From Rahnella rivi (lineage in GTDB: Bacteria; Pseudomonadota; Gammaproteobacteria; Enterobacterales; Enterobacteriaceae): 64,000 nt of DNA. Below, in pieces: positions 1 through 7,548 of the stretch. Numbering within the stretch: position 1 is the first letter of the stretch; each line of letters opens with the position of its first letter. The stretch spans positions 186,001-250,000 of the forward strand of contig NZ_JAFMOX010000061.1 of NCBI RefSeq assembly GCF_019049655.1. Direction: 5' to 3'. The notes under the pieces were generated by a model. The model made no database searches. It saw nothing but the letters and a program-made list of their open reading frames with translations, and was not told where the DNA came from. A program made the position numbers and the translations under genes.

Positions 1-1101
1 TTCCGCCAGCATGGCCGGACCGGGGCCGGCGATCATGCCGATGGTGGCACCGGCGATCAGCACCGCAATGCCTTTCGCCAGCAGGCTGCTCTCAGGGTTT
101 TGCAGCAAATGCAGCAGCGGGAAGCTGAGAATAATCACCGCCAGCACGGCGGCCATCATGACTTTTTTACGGCCAATTTTATCGCTCAGCCAGCCGGAAG
201 GAAGAATGGCAATGGCGAAACCGACGTTCGCCAGCACGGTGGCCACCAGCGCCTGTAAGAACGTGGCGTGCAGCGAGGTTTGCAGATAAGAAGGCATCAC
301 CACCAGAAACGTATAACCGCCCGCTGACCAGCCCATCATACGGCCAATACCCAGGGCGATGGCTTTCGCGGTGGCAATGGCGGAAGCTTTTTCCGCCGCC
401 GTCTGCCGGGTTTTGACATCCGGTTTTTTACTGGCGACAAAGCTCGGTGTTTCATCGAGTTTCAGACGCAGCCACAGCGCCACCAGCCCCATCGGCAAGG
501 CCAGCAGGAACGGAATACGCCAGCCCCAGTCTTTCATCTGCGCTTCCGGCAGTGTCTGCACCAGAATCGCCACCAGCCCGACGCCGGTCAGTAAACCCAG
601 TGACACGGTAAACGACTGCCATGCGCCGTAAATCCCGCGCTTGCCCTTCGGTGCGAACTCGGTCATCAGCGAAACCGCGCCGCCAAATTCTCCCCCGGCA
701 AACAGCCCCTGGAACATGCGCATCAGCGTCAGTAACAGCGGTGCCGCCACGCCGATCTGCGCGTAAGTGGGCAGCAGGCCAATGATGGCGGTGGCGACGG
801 TCATCAGCAGCACGACGGCGATAAGCGTAGGTTTACGGCCAATGCGGTCGCCGATGCGGCCAAAAATGATCGCGCCTATCGGACGGCAGAAAAATGCCAG
901 GGCGAAAGAGGCGTAGGTGAGCAATAAGCCGGTGAGCCCGCTCTGGCCTTCGAGGGTGAAGAAGTTACCGGCGATCAGCGTCGCCAGATACCCGTAGACA
1001 CCGAATTCGTACCATTCGATAAAGTTGCCGACCGAACCGGCGACGAGTGCACGACGGGACTGGCTGGCGCTGGTTACAGCAGGGGAAGTCTGGCTGGTCA
1101 T
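1..1101 (-). CDS. MHS-family MFS transporter (partial, C-terminus outside window)
   Basis: The frame stays open from an ATG at 1101 to the window edge, giving about 367 residues of an inner-membrane proton symporter. The N-terminus shows the metabolite:H+ symporter signature: GNFIEWYEFGVYGYLA near residues 24-39, then the loop motif GRIGDRIGRKP after TM2 and a second copy (SDKIGRKK) in the C-terminal half. Alternating hydrophobic segments fit 12 TM helices. The group includes ProP, KgtP and ShiA-like carriers of osmolytes, 2-oxoglutarate or shikimate; the substrate here cannot be read from sequence. A TTGACA promoter lies upstream at 1142-1170. Confidence 0.9.
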   Translation of the reverse strand, partial: MTSQTSPAVTSASQSRRALVAGSVGNFIEWYEFGVYGYLATLIAGNFFTLEGQSGLTGLLLTYASFALAFFCRPIGAIIFGRIGDRIGRKPTLIAVVLLMTVATAIIGLLPTYAQIGVAAPLLLTLMRMFQGLFAGGEFGGAVSLMTEFAPKGKRGIYGAWQSFTVSLGLLTGVGLVAILVQTLPEAQMKDWGWRIPFLLALPMGLVALWLRLKLDETPSFVASKKPDVKTRQTAAEKASAIATAKAIALGIGRMMGWSAGGYTFLVVMPSYLQTSLHATFLQALVATVLANVGFAIAILPSGWLSDKIGRKKVMMAAVLAVIILSFPLLHLLQNPESSLLAKGIAVLIAGATIGMIAGPGPAMLAE

Positions 1102-1141
1102 CAAAAACCTCAGATCGTTATCAGAATGGAATGTAAATAAT

Positions 1142-1170
1142 TTTCTAAATTCAGGTGATCATTATGTCAA
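1142..1170 (-). promoter_or_regulatory. Probable sigma-70 promoter of the MHS transporter
   Basis: On the minus strand a perfect -35 TTGACA (1165-1170) is followed after 17 bp by TAGAAA (1142-1147). Transcription would start about 35 nt before the ATG at 1101. Confidence 0.5.
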
Positions 1171-1245
1171 TATTTTTCAGGAACTGAGCAAAATAAAAGC
1201 GAAATCTGTGGAGTTGAACAGAATTTAAAGAGGAATGACGAGGCG

Positions 1246-1279
1246 AAACAAAACAGGCGATGCCCGTGAGCATCGCCTG
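1246..1279 (-). terminator. Rho-independent terminator after the small unknown gene
   Basis: A 10-bp perfect stem (1254-1263 with 1270-1279) and a 6-nt loop are followed on the minus strand by GTTTTGTTT. It sits 30 bp after the stop codon of the gene at 1309-1647. Confidence 0.8.
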
Positions 1280-1308
1280 TTAGCGGAAAAAGGAGAGGGT
1301 GAAAAGGT

Positions 1309-1647
1309 TCAGAGCGTGTGGATGTCGATCCCGTCGCCGATGTTACTTTTCTGGTAATACGCGCGCGGTACTTCAACCTGATACTGTTTGTCGGCGTAAG
1401 CGACTTCCAGAATGAAGCGCTCGTTTTCATAAGATTCCACCGGAATAAACCCGAAGAATCCTTCCGCCACGCTGATGGTGCGCGAGGACGGCACGGCATA
1501 ACGATGAACAATCCTTGCTCTGAGCGGCTGCTGAGTGCCAGTTAACATATTCCATACGCGGTTAACGGGTTGCGACAGCGTGGCAAGCACGTCTGAGGCC
1601 AGCGAGTTGAGGGCGGAGGGCCAGCTCTCAGGTTTTTTCATAGTCAT
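1309..1647 (-). CDS. Hypothetical host protein, 112 aa
   Basis: I do not recognise this protein. The start at 1647 is preceded by a GAGGTA ribosome binding site 8 nt upstream, and the gene ends just before a strong terminator, so it looks like a real single-gene transcript. It has no signal peptide or TM segment. The second half is rich in aromatic and charged residues and could form a small beta domain. The prophage left attachment site lies only 19 bp upstream of the start codon, so everything 5' of position 1682, including the original promoter, has been replaced by phage DNA. Confidence 0.7.
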   Translation of the reverse strand: MTMKKPESWPSALNSLASDVLATLSQPVNRVWNMLTGTQQPLRARIVHRYAVPSSRTISVAEGFFGFIPVESYENERFILEVAYADKQYQVEVPRAYYQKSNIGDGIDIHTL

Positions 1648-1665
1648 GATAAATACCTCGTTGGT

Positions 1666-1682
1666 CTATATAACCTAATTCT
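1666..1682. repeat. attL core (17 bp)
   Basis: CTATATAACCTAATTCT here is repeated exactly at 43195-43211 in the same orientation. The flanking bases differ on both sides. It lies 222 bp upstream of the integrase gene, as expected for attL. It is not part of a tRNA or any recognisable RNA gene. Confidence 0.88.
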
Positions 1683-1697
1683 GATTGTATAGCATGG

Positions 1698-1786
1698 CTT
1701 TTTAACGATTGCATGCGATTTCAAAAACCAAGAGGCTCGCGGTTATCGTGTGGCCTCTTTTCTTTTTAACGATTGAAAACGATTTC
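1698..1786. repeat. Pair of imperfect 25-bp direct repeats beside attL
   Basis: Positions 1698-1722 and 1762-1786 share CTTTTTAACGATTG and CGATTTC and differ only in the four or five bases between. They lie between attL and int and are candidates for integrase or excisionase binding sites. Confidence 0.5.
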
Positions 1787-1813
1787 GGTGAGCATCATTT
1801 TACCGTCGGTTTT

Positions 1814-1890
1814 TTTGACGGTATTTATTTTTCAGGGTAGTTTTGCTCGACTAATACCGACACCATTTCGGTAACTTTGACGGTATTTAT
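1814..1890. repeat. Direct repeats TTTGACGGTATTTAT, candidate att arm sites
   Basis: The 15-mer occurs identically at 1814-1828 and 1876-1890. A variant, TGACGGTATTAAAT, lies at 43134-43147, just inside attR. Similar sites at both prophage ends are the usual arrangement of arm-type integrase sites. Confidence 0.5.
1859..1875. promoter_or_regulatory. Phage dyad operator upstream of int
   Basis: GACACC-ATTTC-GGTAAC: the right half is perfect, the left matches 4 of 6, and the spacer is the same ATTTC as in the site at 10399. It lies 30 bp before the integrase start, so the repressor could also control int. Confidence 0.55.
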
Positions 1891-1904
1891 CCTGAGAAAT
1901 CTCA

Positions 1905-3104
1905 ATGCTCACTGACACAAAATTAAAAAGCCTGAAACCACAGGCCAAGCTGTACAAGGTTTCTGACCGTGACGGCCTGTATGTTGCGGTATCACCGAGA
2001 GGTACCGTCAGCTTCAGGTACGACTATAGGATCAACGGTCGCAGAGAGACGCTCACAATCGGAAAGTACGGTGATAAAGGTATATCACTGGCAGAGGCGA
2101 GAGAAAAGCTTAATGCTGCGAAAAAGGCTGTGGATGCGGGAGAGTCGCCAGCGGGTAAGAAGAGGGAAGGTAAGTCCCACGCCCGCAATGCCAGCCGGTT
2201 CACTGACTACGCAGACCTCTGGTTTAAGCAGTGGGATATCGCTGATTCTACTATGGCTCTGCGATCGGCAACGATGAAAAAACACATCACACCCGTCTAC
2301 GGGAAAATGCTGCTCAAAGAGATAACCCCCAATATGCTGAGGGAGCATTGCGAAAAAGTCCGGGATGCAGGCGCACCTTCTACAGCACTGCTTATCCGGG
2401 ACATCGTTGGTAAAGTTTTCAGGTTTGCAAAGGACCGCGGATTTGAGGGAGAGAACCCTGTCGATCGCATACGTGCAGGCAGCATAGCAAAATTCAAACC
2501 GCGTGACAGGTCACTAAGTGAAAGGGAAATAGGCAAATTCTTTAACGGCCTGACCCATACTGGTAGCGCACCATCAATTCGTATGCTGCTAAAACTTCTA
2601 CTGCTGACCATGCTGAGAAAGAATGAAATCCTTTCTGCCAATTGGAGCATGGTGGACTTTGAAAAAAGAACTCTTACGATACCTGCAGCCATCATGAAGA
2701 TGTCTCGGGCGCACGTCGTTTACTTGTCAGATCAGGCTTTCGATATTCTGGTGGGGCTGCATTCTATTTACGGTAATGCTGCGTTCATTCACCCTGGCAG
2801 ATTCAGCGATAACGACCCGCTTTCTCCAGCCGCGTTGAATGCGCTGATTACTAATGCTATTAAAATGATGGGTAGGCATGGGGTGGAGGTCGAGCATTTC
2901 ACCGTCCACGACCTGCGCCGGACGGCGTCAACGCTACTACATGAGGCGGGGTTTAATACTGACTGGATTGAGAAGTGTCTGGCACATGAGCAGCGCGGCG
3001 TCCGCGCAGTCTACAACAAAGCAGAATACGCGGAGCAGCGCCGGGACATGTTGCAGAAGTGGGCGAATATGGTGGATGGGTGGATCGAGAAAGAGAAGGG
3101 CTGA
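1905..3104 (+). CDS. int: Tyrosine-recombinase integrase, P4 type
   Basis: This 399-residue enzyme catalyses integration and excision between attP and attB. The N-terminal 85 residues are the DUF4102 arm-binding domain (GLYVAVSPRG, LTIGKYGDKGISLAEAR). A core-binding domain follows at about 95-190. The catalytic domain shows R238 (MLRKNE), a candidate K265, H335-x-x-R338 (HDLRRT), H361 (LAHEQ) and the nucleophile Y370. All catalytic positions are present, so it should be active. The start ATG is 222 bp from attL. P4-type integrases usually target tRNA genes, but the core here is not a tRNA. Its stop codon falls in a hairpin shared with the convergent gene. Confidence 0.95.
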   Translation: MLTDTKLKSLKPQAKLYKVSDRDGLYVAVSPRGTVSFRYDYRINGRRETLTIGKYGDKGISLAEAREKLNAAKKAVDAGESPAGKKREGKSHARNASRFTDYADLWFKQWDIADSTMALRSATMKKHITPVYGKMLLKEITPNMLREHCEKVRDAGAPSTALLIRDIVGKVFRFAKDRGFEGENPVDRIRAGSIAKFKPRDRSLSEREIGKFFNGLTHTGSAPSIRMLLKLLLLTMLRKNEILSANWSMVDFEKRTLTIPAAIMKMSRAHVVYLSDQAFDILVGLHSIYGNAAFIHPGRFSDNDPLSPAALNALITNAIKMMGRHGVEVEHFTVHDLRRTASTLLHEAGFNTDWIEKCLAHEQRGVRAVYNKAEYAEQRRDMLQKWANMVDGWIEKEKG

Positions 3105-3121
3105 CTGGGTTGTCAGTCAGC
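3100..3121. terminator. Hairpin shared by the stop codons of two convergent genes
   Basis: GCTGACTG (3100-3107), a 6-nt loop and CAGTCAGC (3114-3121) form a perfect 8-bp stem. The int stop (3102-3104) and the stop of the opposing gene (3113-3115) both lie inside it. There is no T-run, so termination strength is uncertain. Confidence 0.4.
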
Positions 3122-3568
3122 ATAGGTATCCTTTGTTAAGGCAGCGATTGGTATTCCTGCTGCCTTACTTTTATTGGCTATTTCCATGCTGATTTTCGCC
3201 AGCTTTCCTTCGGCGTTTTTAATGCGGTTTCTGGTGTTCAGCTCTTCTCGTTTCAGTTTTTCAAGACCATCACGATGATCAACGACTTCCCGCCGCAGGG
3301 ATTTGAGTTCCCAGTCGATCTTCTGCTCGCCTTCGGCGCGTGCATTAATCCAGTCGAATGCATCCACGACGGCACCGCAGCGCCTACATGTGAGCTGACG
3401 GAGGTGCTCATCAACTAAAACATTCACATGGCCGCAACGATAAGGCGCATGCTCTGGCTTATCCGCTTTGACGAGGTTGAGCATTTCTTTGATGTCGGCG
3501 TTTGACTCAAAGCGCTTGGTGAAAGCCAGCACGTTTTCACTGTCGTCTTTCTGTTCGTCAATACTCAC
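3113..3568 (-). CDS. Hypothetical early phage protein with zinc-binding motif, 151 aa
   Basis: I do not recognise the family. Residues 45-66 contain CGH and CRRCG (C-x-H...C-x2-C), a plausible single zinc site. Residues 95-135 are a charged, probably coiled-coil helix. It is the last gene of the leftward early operon and overlaps the preceding methyltransferase gene by 4 bp (ATGA), so it is translationally coupled to it. A DNA- or protein-binding accessory role is an inference only. Confidence 0.75.
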   Translation of the reverse strand: MSIDEQKDDSENVLAFTKRFESNADIKEMLNLVKADKPEHAPYRCGHVNVLVDEHLRQLTCRRCGAVVDAFDWINARAEGEQKIDWELKSLRREVVDHRDGLEKLKREELNTRNRIKNAEGKLAKISMEIANKSKAAGIPIAALTKDTYAD

Positions 3569-4230
3569 GCTACATTCTCCTTATCGCTGGCCCAGTCGAT
3601 GTGCATTACTCCACCAGGTAAAATGCCGATATCACTGCGCGGGCACTCGTTCCCCCAGTGGTGCCAGCCTTCAGCATCACCGCGGCTGAACAACTCAATG
3701 CGTGACACGTCACCATAAAGCAACTCGAGCCGGTGCCGGGCTTCCCACGGTTTCGCGCTGTGCTCACCGAGCGGCGAGTGGATCACCTGCTTCACGCTGG
3801 CGCTGCGGCGCTCGAGACCGGTGCCGCGCACGGCGATGAGCAGGTCCTCACTATTGGCGCGGGTGTAGTTACCGCCGTTCATGCGTGTCTGCGTGTTCAG
3901 CAGATCCATGAAGTCGTAGAAGTCCTGAACCTCACCGGCGGCCAGCGCTTTATTGATGTGCTGCTCCGCCAGCTGGTTCAGCTTCACCCAGGTGAAACCC
4001 TTCATCGTTTTGACTTTGAAGCCCCACGCCTCGGCCAGCCTTACGGCCTCGGCGTTGTGGGTGCCGGTGTACCACATCGCCAGAACTGCGTTTTCTGCGG
4101 CAATCGACCAGACTGGCAGGCGCATCAGGTCAGTCAGCGACATGGTGCCGTAGTGGTTACCGGCGGCACCGTTGCTGATCACGTTGTCATAGCGCCACGG
4201 CGGATCGGCGTAGATAAGTTGGTAGGTCAT
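3565..4230 (-). CDS. MT-A70-like phage adenine methyltransferase
   Basis: A 221-residue N6-adenine DNA methyltransferase of the MT-A70 type often found in phages. The catalytic DPPW motif is at residues 9-12 (YADPPWRY) and AMWYTGTHN follows near residue 52. ATG 4230 is chosen over an upstream in-frame codon because it places DPPW at the usual distance from the N-terminus and overlaps the preceding gene by 4 bp. Such enzymes methylate phage DNA and can protect it from host restriction. It forms a pair with the methyltransferase-like gene directly upstream. Confidence 0.88.
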   Translation of the reverse strand: MTYQLIYADPPWRYDNVISNGAAGNHYGTMSLTDLMRLPVWSIAAENAVLAMWYTGTHNAEAVRLAEAWGFKVKTMKGFTWVKLNQLAEQHINKALAAGEVQDFYDFMDLLNTQTRMNGGNYTRANSEDLLIAVRGTGLERRSASVKQVIHSPLGEHSAKPWEARHRLELLYGDVSRIELFSRGDAEGWHHWGNECPRSDIGILPGGVMHIDWASDKENVA

Positions 4231-4706
4231 GCTGACTCCTTCAAAAACAGGATCCAGTGAGTTTTGTCGCCTTTGCCGGTGCGCTGCCAGATTGTTGGCT
4301 TCTGGTCGGTCAGCGCGATTACCTGGGCAACTGGTATCTGTGTTTCGTTCCATTTGAAAATGAGCGTGCCGTGTGGCCGCAACACTCTGAACGCTTCGCG
4401 GAAACCGGCGGCGATGTCTTCACGCCACGTTGCTTTGTCCAGCGCGCCGTACTTCTTGCGCATCCATCCATTCACGCCAGCGCGCTCGAGGTGAGGAGGA
4501 TCGAATACAACCTGGGCAAAACTGTTATCTTCGAACGGCAGTTGGCGGAAGTCGGCGATAACATCCGGGCTGATCACCAGATGGCGCCCATCGCATAGCG
4601 TGTGATTTTCGCTGCGCACGTCGCTGAATACAGCGCGCTCATCTTGTTTATCGAGCCAGAACATCCTGGAGCCGCAGCACATATCGAGGATTACTTTTTC
4701 CATCAT
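4227..4706 (-). CDS. Class I SAM-dependent methyltransferase-like protein, 159 aa
   Basis: The N-terminus ILDMCCGSRMFW resembles a degenerate SAM-binding motif I, and VVFDPPHLER near residue 66 is motif IV with DPPH in place of the canonical DPPY/W. FRVLRPHGTLIFKW follows as motif V/VI. The fold therefore looks like a small class I methyltransferase, probably acting on nucleic acid. It overlaps both neighbours by 4 bp in the early operon. DPPH and the short length leave the substrate open. Confidence 0.8.
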   Translation of the reverse strand: MMEKVILDMCCGSRMFWLDKQDERAVFSDVRSENHTLCDGRHLVISPDVIADFRQLPFEDNSFAQVVFDPPHLERAGVNGWMRKKYGALDKATWREDIAAGFREAFRVLRPHGTLIFKWNETQIPVAQVIALTDQKPTIWQRTGKGDKTHWILFLKESA

Positions 4707-4837
4707 GATTGCTTTCCCTTCATCCCCAGTTTCGCTTTCAGCTCTGCCAACTTAGCCAGGTTGCGGCTTTTACCGGCCGCACGGTTGTAATCCAGCAAAG
4801 GCTGTTCGGCCTTCGGTTTATCAGCTGGCTCGCTCAT
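4703..4837 (-). CDS. Small early phage protein, 44 aa
   Basis: ATG 4837 to TGA 4703 encodes a basic, lysine- and leucine-rich peptide with an amphipathic C-terminal helix (NLAKLAELKAKLGMKGK). Its stop overlaps the start of the methyltransferase gene (ATGA) and its start lies within the end of the ANR gene, so it fits the overlapping operon structure. No function is recognised. Confidence 0.6.
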   Translation of the reverse strand: MSEPADKPKAEQPLLDYNRAAGKSRNLAKLAELKAKLGMKGKQS

Positions 4838-5036
4838 ATTGGAAAGCCTCCCCGGCCACTACCTTGGCGCGCTTCTCAGCCTTGCGGCAGAAGTCGGCGC
4901 GTTCGTCAGACCAGTAAACGTTTTTGCCATGCGCCAGCGCGTTGGCTGCCGCCCAGAGTTTCGCAGCCTCGGCAAAGTCGCCGCACTGCTCTGCGGCTAC
5001 TGCTTGTGCTGACAGGTTGATATAACCGATGCTCAT
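4821..5036 (-). CDS. ANR-family-like small regulator, 71 aa
   Basis: The pattern A..AA..E..GDF.EAAKLW.AA..LA...N..W...R..FC matches the ANR (AggR-activated regulator) family, small alpha-helical proteins frequent in enterobacterial prophages and known in pathogens to bind and down-regulate AraC-family activators. It overlaps the ASCH-like gene upstream by 4 bp (ATGA). Family assignment is by pattern recognition; the target, if any, is unknown. Confidence 0.65.
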   Translation of the reverse strand: MSIGYINLSAQAVAAEQCGDFAEAAKLWAAANALAHGKNVYWSDERADFCRKAEKRAKVVAGEAFQYERAS

Positions 5037-5806
5037 AGGTCACCGCCTACACGCTCGAACTCGATCACCCAGACCCAAGGGTTAAGAAGCCAACTGCGCT
5101 GACCATAAATTGATTCCCATGTTTCAGCGAAGTTGTCATAAGGGGTCAGTGTTTCATCAAACCCCGCATTGTCAGGGTTTGAATAAGATGGAACCCAACC
5201 ACTCAGCTCAAACCCCTCCGCCTGAGCATCTTCTTGGCTGATATCCTGCAGCCGCTCAACGCGAACGCCGGTGATCAGCAGGTTGATGCGTGATGCCCAG
5301 CGCGGCATGTGGATGGATGGAACCCAAGATCCTTCGTATTGCATGTTATCGGTGTGAGGCTTCCAGAATGCATCATCTGGAATTGACCATAGGCCATAGT
5401 TACCGGGCCGTTGCTCACAGCTTGCGCGATATATTCTTGCTGCATCTGGACCACCAGCCTTGACCAGATTTTCTTTCCAGTCGATTGCACAGCCATCTTC
5501 GTTACCAAGGGTTGCGAAAGTTTCACGCACCCATAGATGATCGCCTATTGCGCCAATCGGGCATTCGTACCCTTCGTGATCGTCTGCTACCCCAAAAATC
5601 TCCTTCTTGGCTGGCTGGAGATAACCATGCTTATCAACGATTCCAGGGGTATACCAACGCGCTGTGTAATCTAGCTCTAGCCCCATGTTCATAGGGCTAA
5701 AGCAATCAGTTGGCTGGTCTTTCATAACCCTGCGCGTCTGCGTCTTGCTACCGCTGAGAATGGCCTTAACCATCTCAGCGTTGAATAAAATAGGTCGCTC
5801 TTTCAT
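5033..5806 (-). CDS. ASCH-domain-like phage protein, 257 aa
   Basis: The N-terminus MKERPILFNAEMVKAILSG followed by KTQTRR, then GDHLWVRETF near residue 90 and RWASRINL/ITGVRVERLQDIS near 170-190, is the typical layout of phage ASCH-fold proteins often annotated as morphogenetic or hypothetical. The ASCH fold is PUA-like and is thought to bind RNA or nucleotides. It lies in the middle of the early operon, not among virion genes, which argues against a structural role. Confidence 0.8.
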   Translation of the reverse strand: MKERPILFNAEMVKAILSGSKTQTRRVMKDQPTDCFSPMNMGLELDYTARWYTPGIVDKHGYLQPAKKEIFGVADDHEGYECPIGAIGDHLWVRETFATLGNEDGCAIDWKENLVKAGGPDAARIYRASCEQRPGNYGLWSIPDDAFWKPHTDNMQYEGSWVPSIHMPRWASRINLLITGVRVERLQDISQEDAQAEGFELSGWVPSYSNPDNAGFDETLTPYDNFAETWESIYGQRSWLLNPWVWVIEFERVGGDL

Positions 5807-5809
5807 GTT

Positions 5810-6139
5810 TTACCGCCGTAATTTGATTTGATAATCCGCACAGAAATCCAGCACGAACAAGCATTCAGCCGGGCTTTCTGTCTCGTTCACAACGTCGCAG
5901 CCGCCGGAGTGAAGGCAGTTGCAGTTTTGGCAACTGATCCGGTTGTCGAAACAGTTCTTCGCCATATGCCACCCGGTGCAACTTCCACCAGTGAACCGGT
6001 GCGGAAACTCATACGCCGGGCAGCGGCAGGTGACCTGCTTGCCATCCCAGTAAGCTTTCGCGCCACCCGGTTGTTCTTTGTACAAAATAGGGTGACCGGA
6101 CATAGAATTTAGGTTTCCAACCTGCTGTGATTTATTCAT
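5810..6139 (-). CDS. Cysteine-rich hypothetical early protein, 109 aa
   Basis: I do not recognise it. The protein has about ten cysteines, among them CRCP near residue 38 and CQNCNC near residue 70, suggesting one or two bound metals. It lies 3 bp upstream of the ASCH-like gene and 22 bp after the AlpA-like gene, so it belongs to the same transcript. No catalytic motif is visible. Confidence 0.7.
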   Translation of the reverse strand: MNKSQQVGNLNSMSGHPILYKEQPGGAKAYWDGKQVTCRCPAYEFPHRFTGGSCTGWHMAKNCFDNRISCQNCNCLHSGGCDVVNETESPAECLFVLDFCADYQIKLRR

Positions 6140-6161
6140 GGCTGATTCCTAAATTGAGCGG

Positions 6162-6437
6162 TCACATCCCCGCGTGGGCTTCGGCGCGCTGCTGCGCCTT
6201 CAGGTGGTTCGGGTTGCGGGCGTTCTTCGCCGCCAGTGACGGGTCACGCTCGATCAGCTCAGGGTTCTGCTTGCGCGCATCCAGCCACGCTTCTACTTCT
6301 TCCTGATCCCACGCCACTACGCGGCTGGTGAGCGGGAAGCGCTTCGGAAAGTCACCGGCTTTTTCTAACTTGTCGATGGCGTACTCAGACAGAGGCACCA
6401 TGCTCAAGAGTTTGGTTTTGCGTACTGCTGCTTTCAT
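6162..6437 (-). CDS. AlpA-like DNA-binding protein, candidate excisionase
   Basis: 91 residues. LLSMVPLSEYAIDKLEKAGDF followed by PKRFPLTSRVVAWDQEEVEAWL is the AlpA/MerR-like winged helix: a helix-turn-helix followed by the W...EV..W wing region. Proteins of this family act as excisionases or activators of integrase genes in P4-like and related elements. The start at 6437 gives the usual length. It sits downstream of recT in the early operon rather than beside int; co-expression with recombination genes at induction would suit an excisionase. Confidence 0.72.
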   Translation of the reverse strand: MKAAVRKTKLLSMVPLSEYAIDKLEKAGDFPKRFPLTSRVVAWDQEEVEAWLDARKQNPELIERDPSLAAKNARNPNHLKAQQRAEAHAGM

Positions 6438-6481
6438 AGGTTGATCCTCAAGAGGGGCGGGGCGACTGCCCCGCATGGTGG

Positions 6482-7537
6482 TTATTGGAATTCAGGACGG
6501 AGATCGTTAAGGGTGATGGTGAAGGCTTCGAACAGCTCAGCACCGAGCTTCTGTTCCCGCTTTTTCAGTTCTTTCTCTACCGCAGCGAACTGGCCGGCAG
6601 GGTCTTCACCGCCAAGGTCAAGGCTTTTGATCGCCGCCTCAATGCAGTGGTGACTATCGATGCGCGCATACTTCACTTTCGCGGCGTAAAGCAACTCTTC
6701 GTAAGCGTTTTTACTGACCAGTGACTGGCTTTCTTTCACCTTTTCACCGGCGGTGGCAGCTTCTTCCAGCGTTGCTGCATCCTGAATCAGCGCGGTTAAC
6801 TCGGCGATCAGCTCAGTGTTTTCTTCCTGCGTCGCTTCCAAGACGCCGTTGATCACGTTGTTCAGGTCAGATGCTGAAGTAGTGGCCGGAGTGATGTCTC
6901 TTTCTGGGCGGGTGCTTTCAGCCAGTTCGTCAGGGGTATAAACGCCCATTATCACGTCAGGGCAGTGGAGGCGGGACCATCGCTTAACGGCGAGGTAAGC
7001 GAGCTGCTGTTTTGGGTCGCTTGCCCACAGGGTGGAATTTCTTACCTGAGCCTGTGATAAGAGCAACTCGAGTTCACGGGGTTTATCTTCACCTTTCATC
7101 GTTGCCCAAACCCGCACGCCGCAGCCTTTTTCGTCTTTCAACGTCCAGTCAGGTGCAATGTATTTGTTGCCTTTCTGCGATGTCTTCTCGACGAACTTTC
7201 CGATTACACCTTCCCAGGGACCAAACCACTCGTAGTTGATGCGGTCTTTTGTTGGCGACATGGTGGTGATGACTGCGTTAACTAACTGAGCTTCGTAACC
7301 CAGTGTCCCGCTGACAACATGCGTTTTCTGAGCTACTGCAAAGGGATTCATTCCCCATTGAGCCGCCTGCATTGCAACTGCCATACAGTCGGCAGGTTTA
7401 CCTACCAGGTGGGAGGGAACGGTCACATTGCCTTTCGCCATAACCTCTGCAAAACGGAGAAGTTTATCGAGGCCATCCGGGCTGAAAATCGCAGCGGCTG
7501 TACCGGCATCTTTATTCAAAACTAATTCATTACTCAT
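6482..7537 (-). CDS. recT: RecT-family single-strand annealing protein
   Basis: 351 residues. RecT proteins bind ssDNA and promote annealing and strand invasion in phage recombination. Family features include GMNPFAVAQKTHVVSGTLGYEAQLVNAVI (about residues 62-90), DKPRELELLLSQAQVRNSTLW (about 153-173) and KQQLAYLAVKRWSRLHCPDVIMGVYTPDEL (about 178-207). The C-terminal 130 residues are acidic and variable. ATG 7537 is chosen because the N-terminus then matches the family. It follows an exonuclease gene by 11 bp, giving a RecE/RecT-like pair. Confidence 0.93.
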   Translation of the reverse strand: MSNELVLNKDAGTAAAIFSPDGLDKLLRFAEVMAKGNVTVPSHLVGKPADCMAVAMQAAQWGMNPFAVAQKTHVVSGTLGYEAQLVNAVITTMSPTKDRINYEWFGPWEGVIGKFVEKTSQKGNKYIAPDWTLKDEKGCGVRVWATMKGEDKPRELELLLSQAQVRNSTLWASDPKQQLAYLAVKRWSRLHCPDVIMGVYTPDELAESTRPERDITPATTSASDLNNVINGVLEATQEENTELIAELTALIQDAATLEEAATAGEKVKESQSLVSKNAYEELLYAAKVKYARIDSHHCIEAAIKSLDLGGEDPAGQFAAVEKELKKREQKLGAELFEAFTITLNDLRPEFQ

Positions 7538-7548
7538 TTTTGACAGTC

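Noticed and set aside
1666..1700. tRNA gene at the attachment site
   Set aside because: The core and flanks cannot be folded as a tRNA; no acceptor or T-arm sequence.
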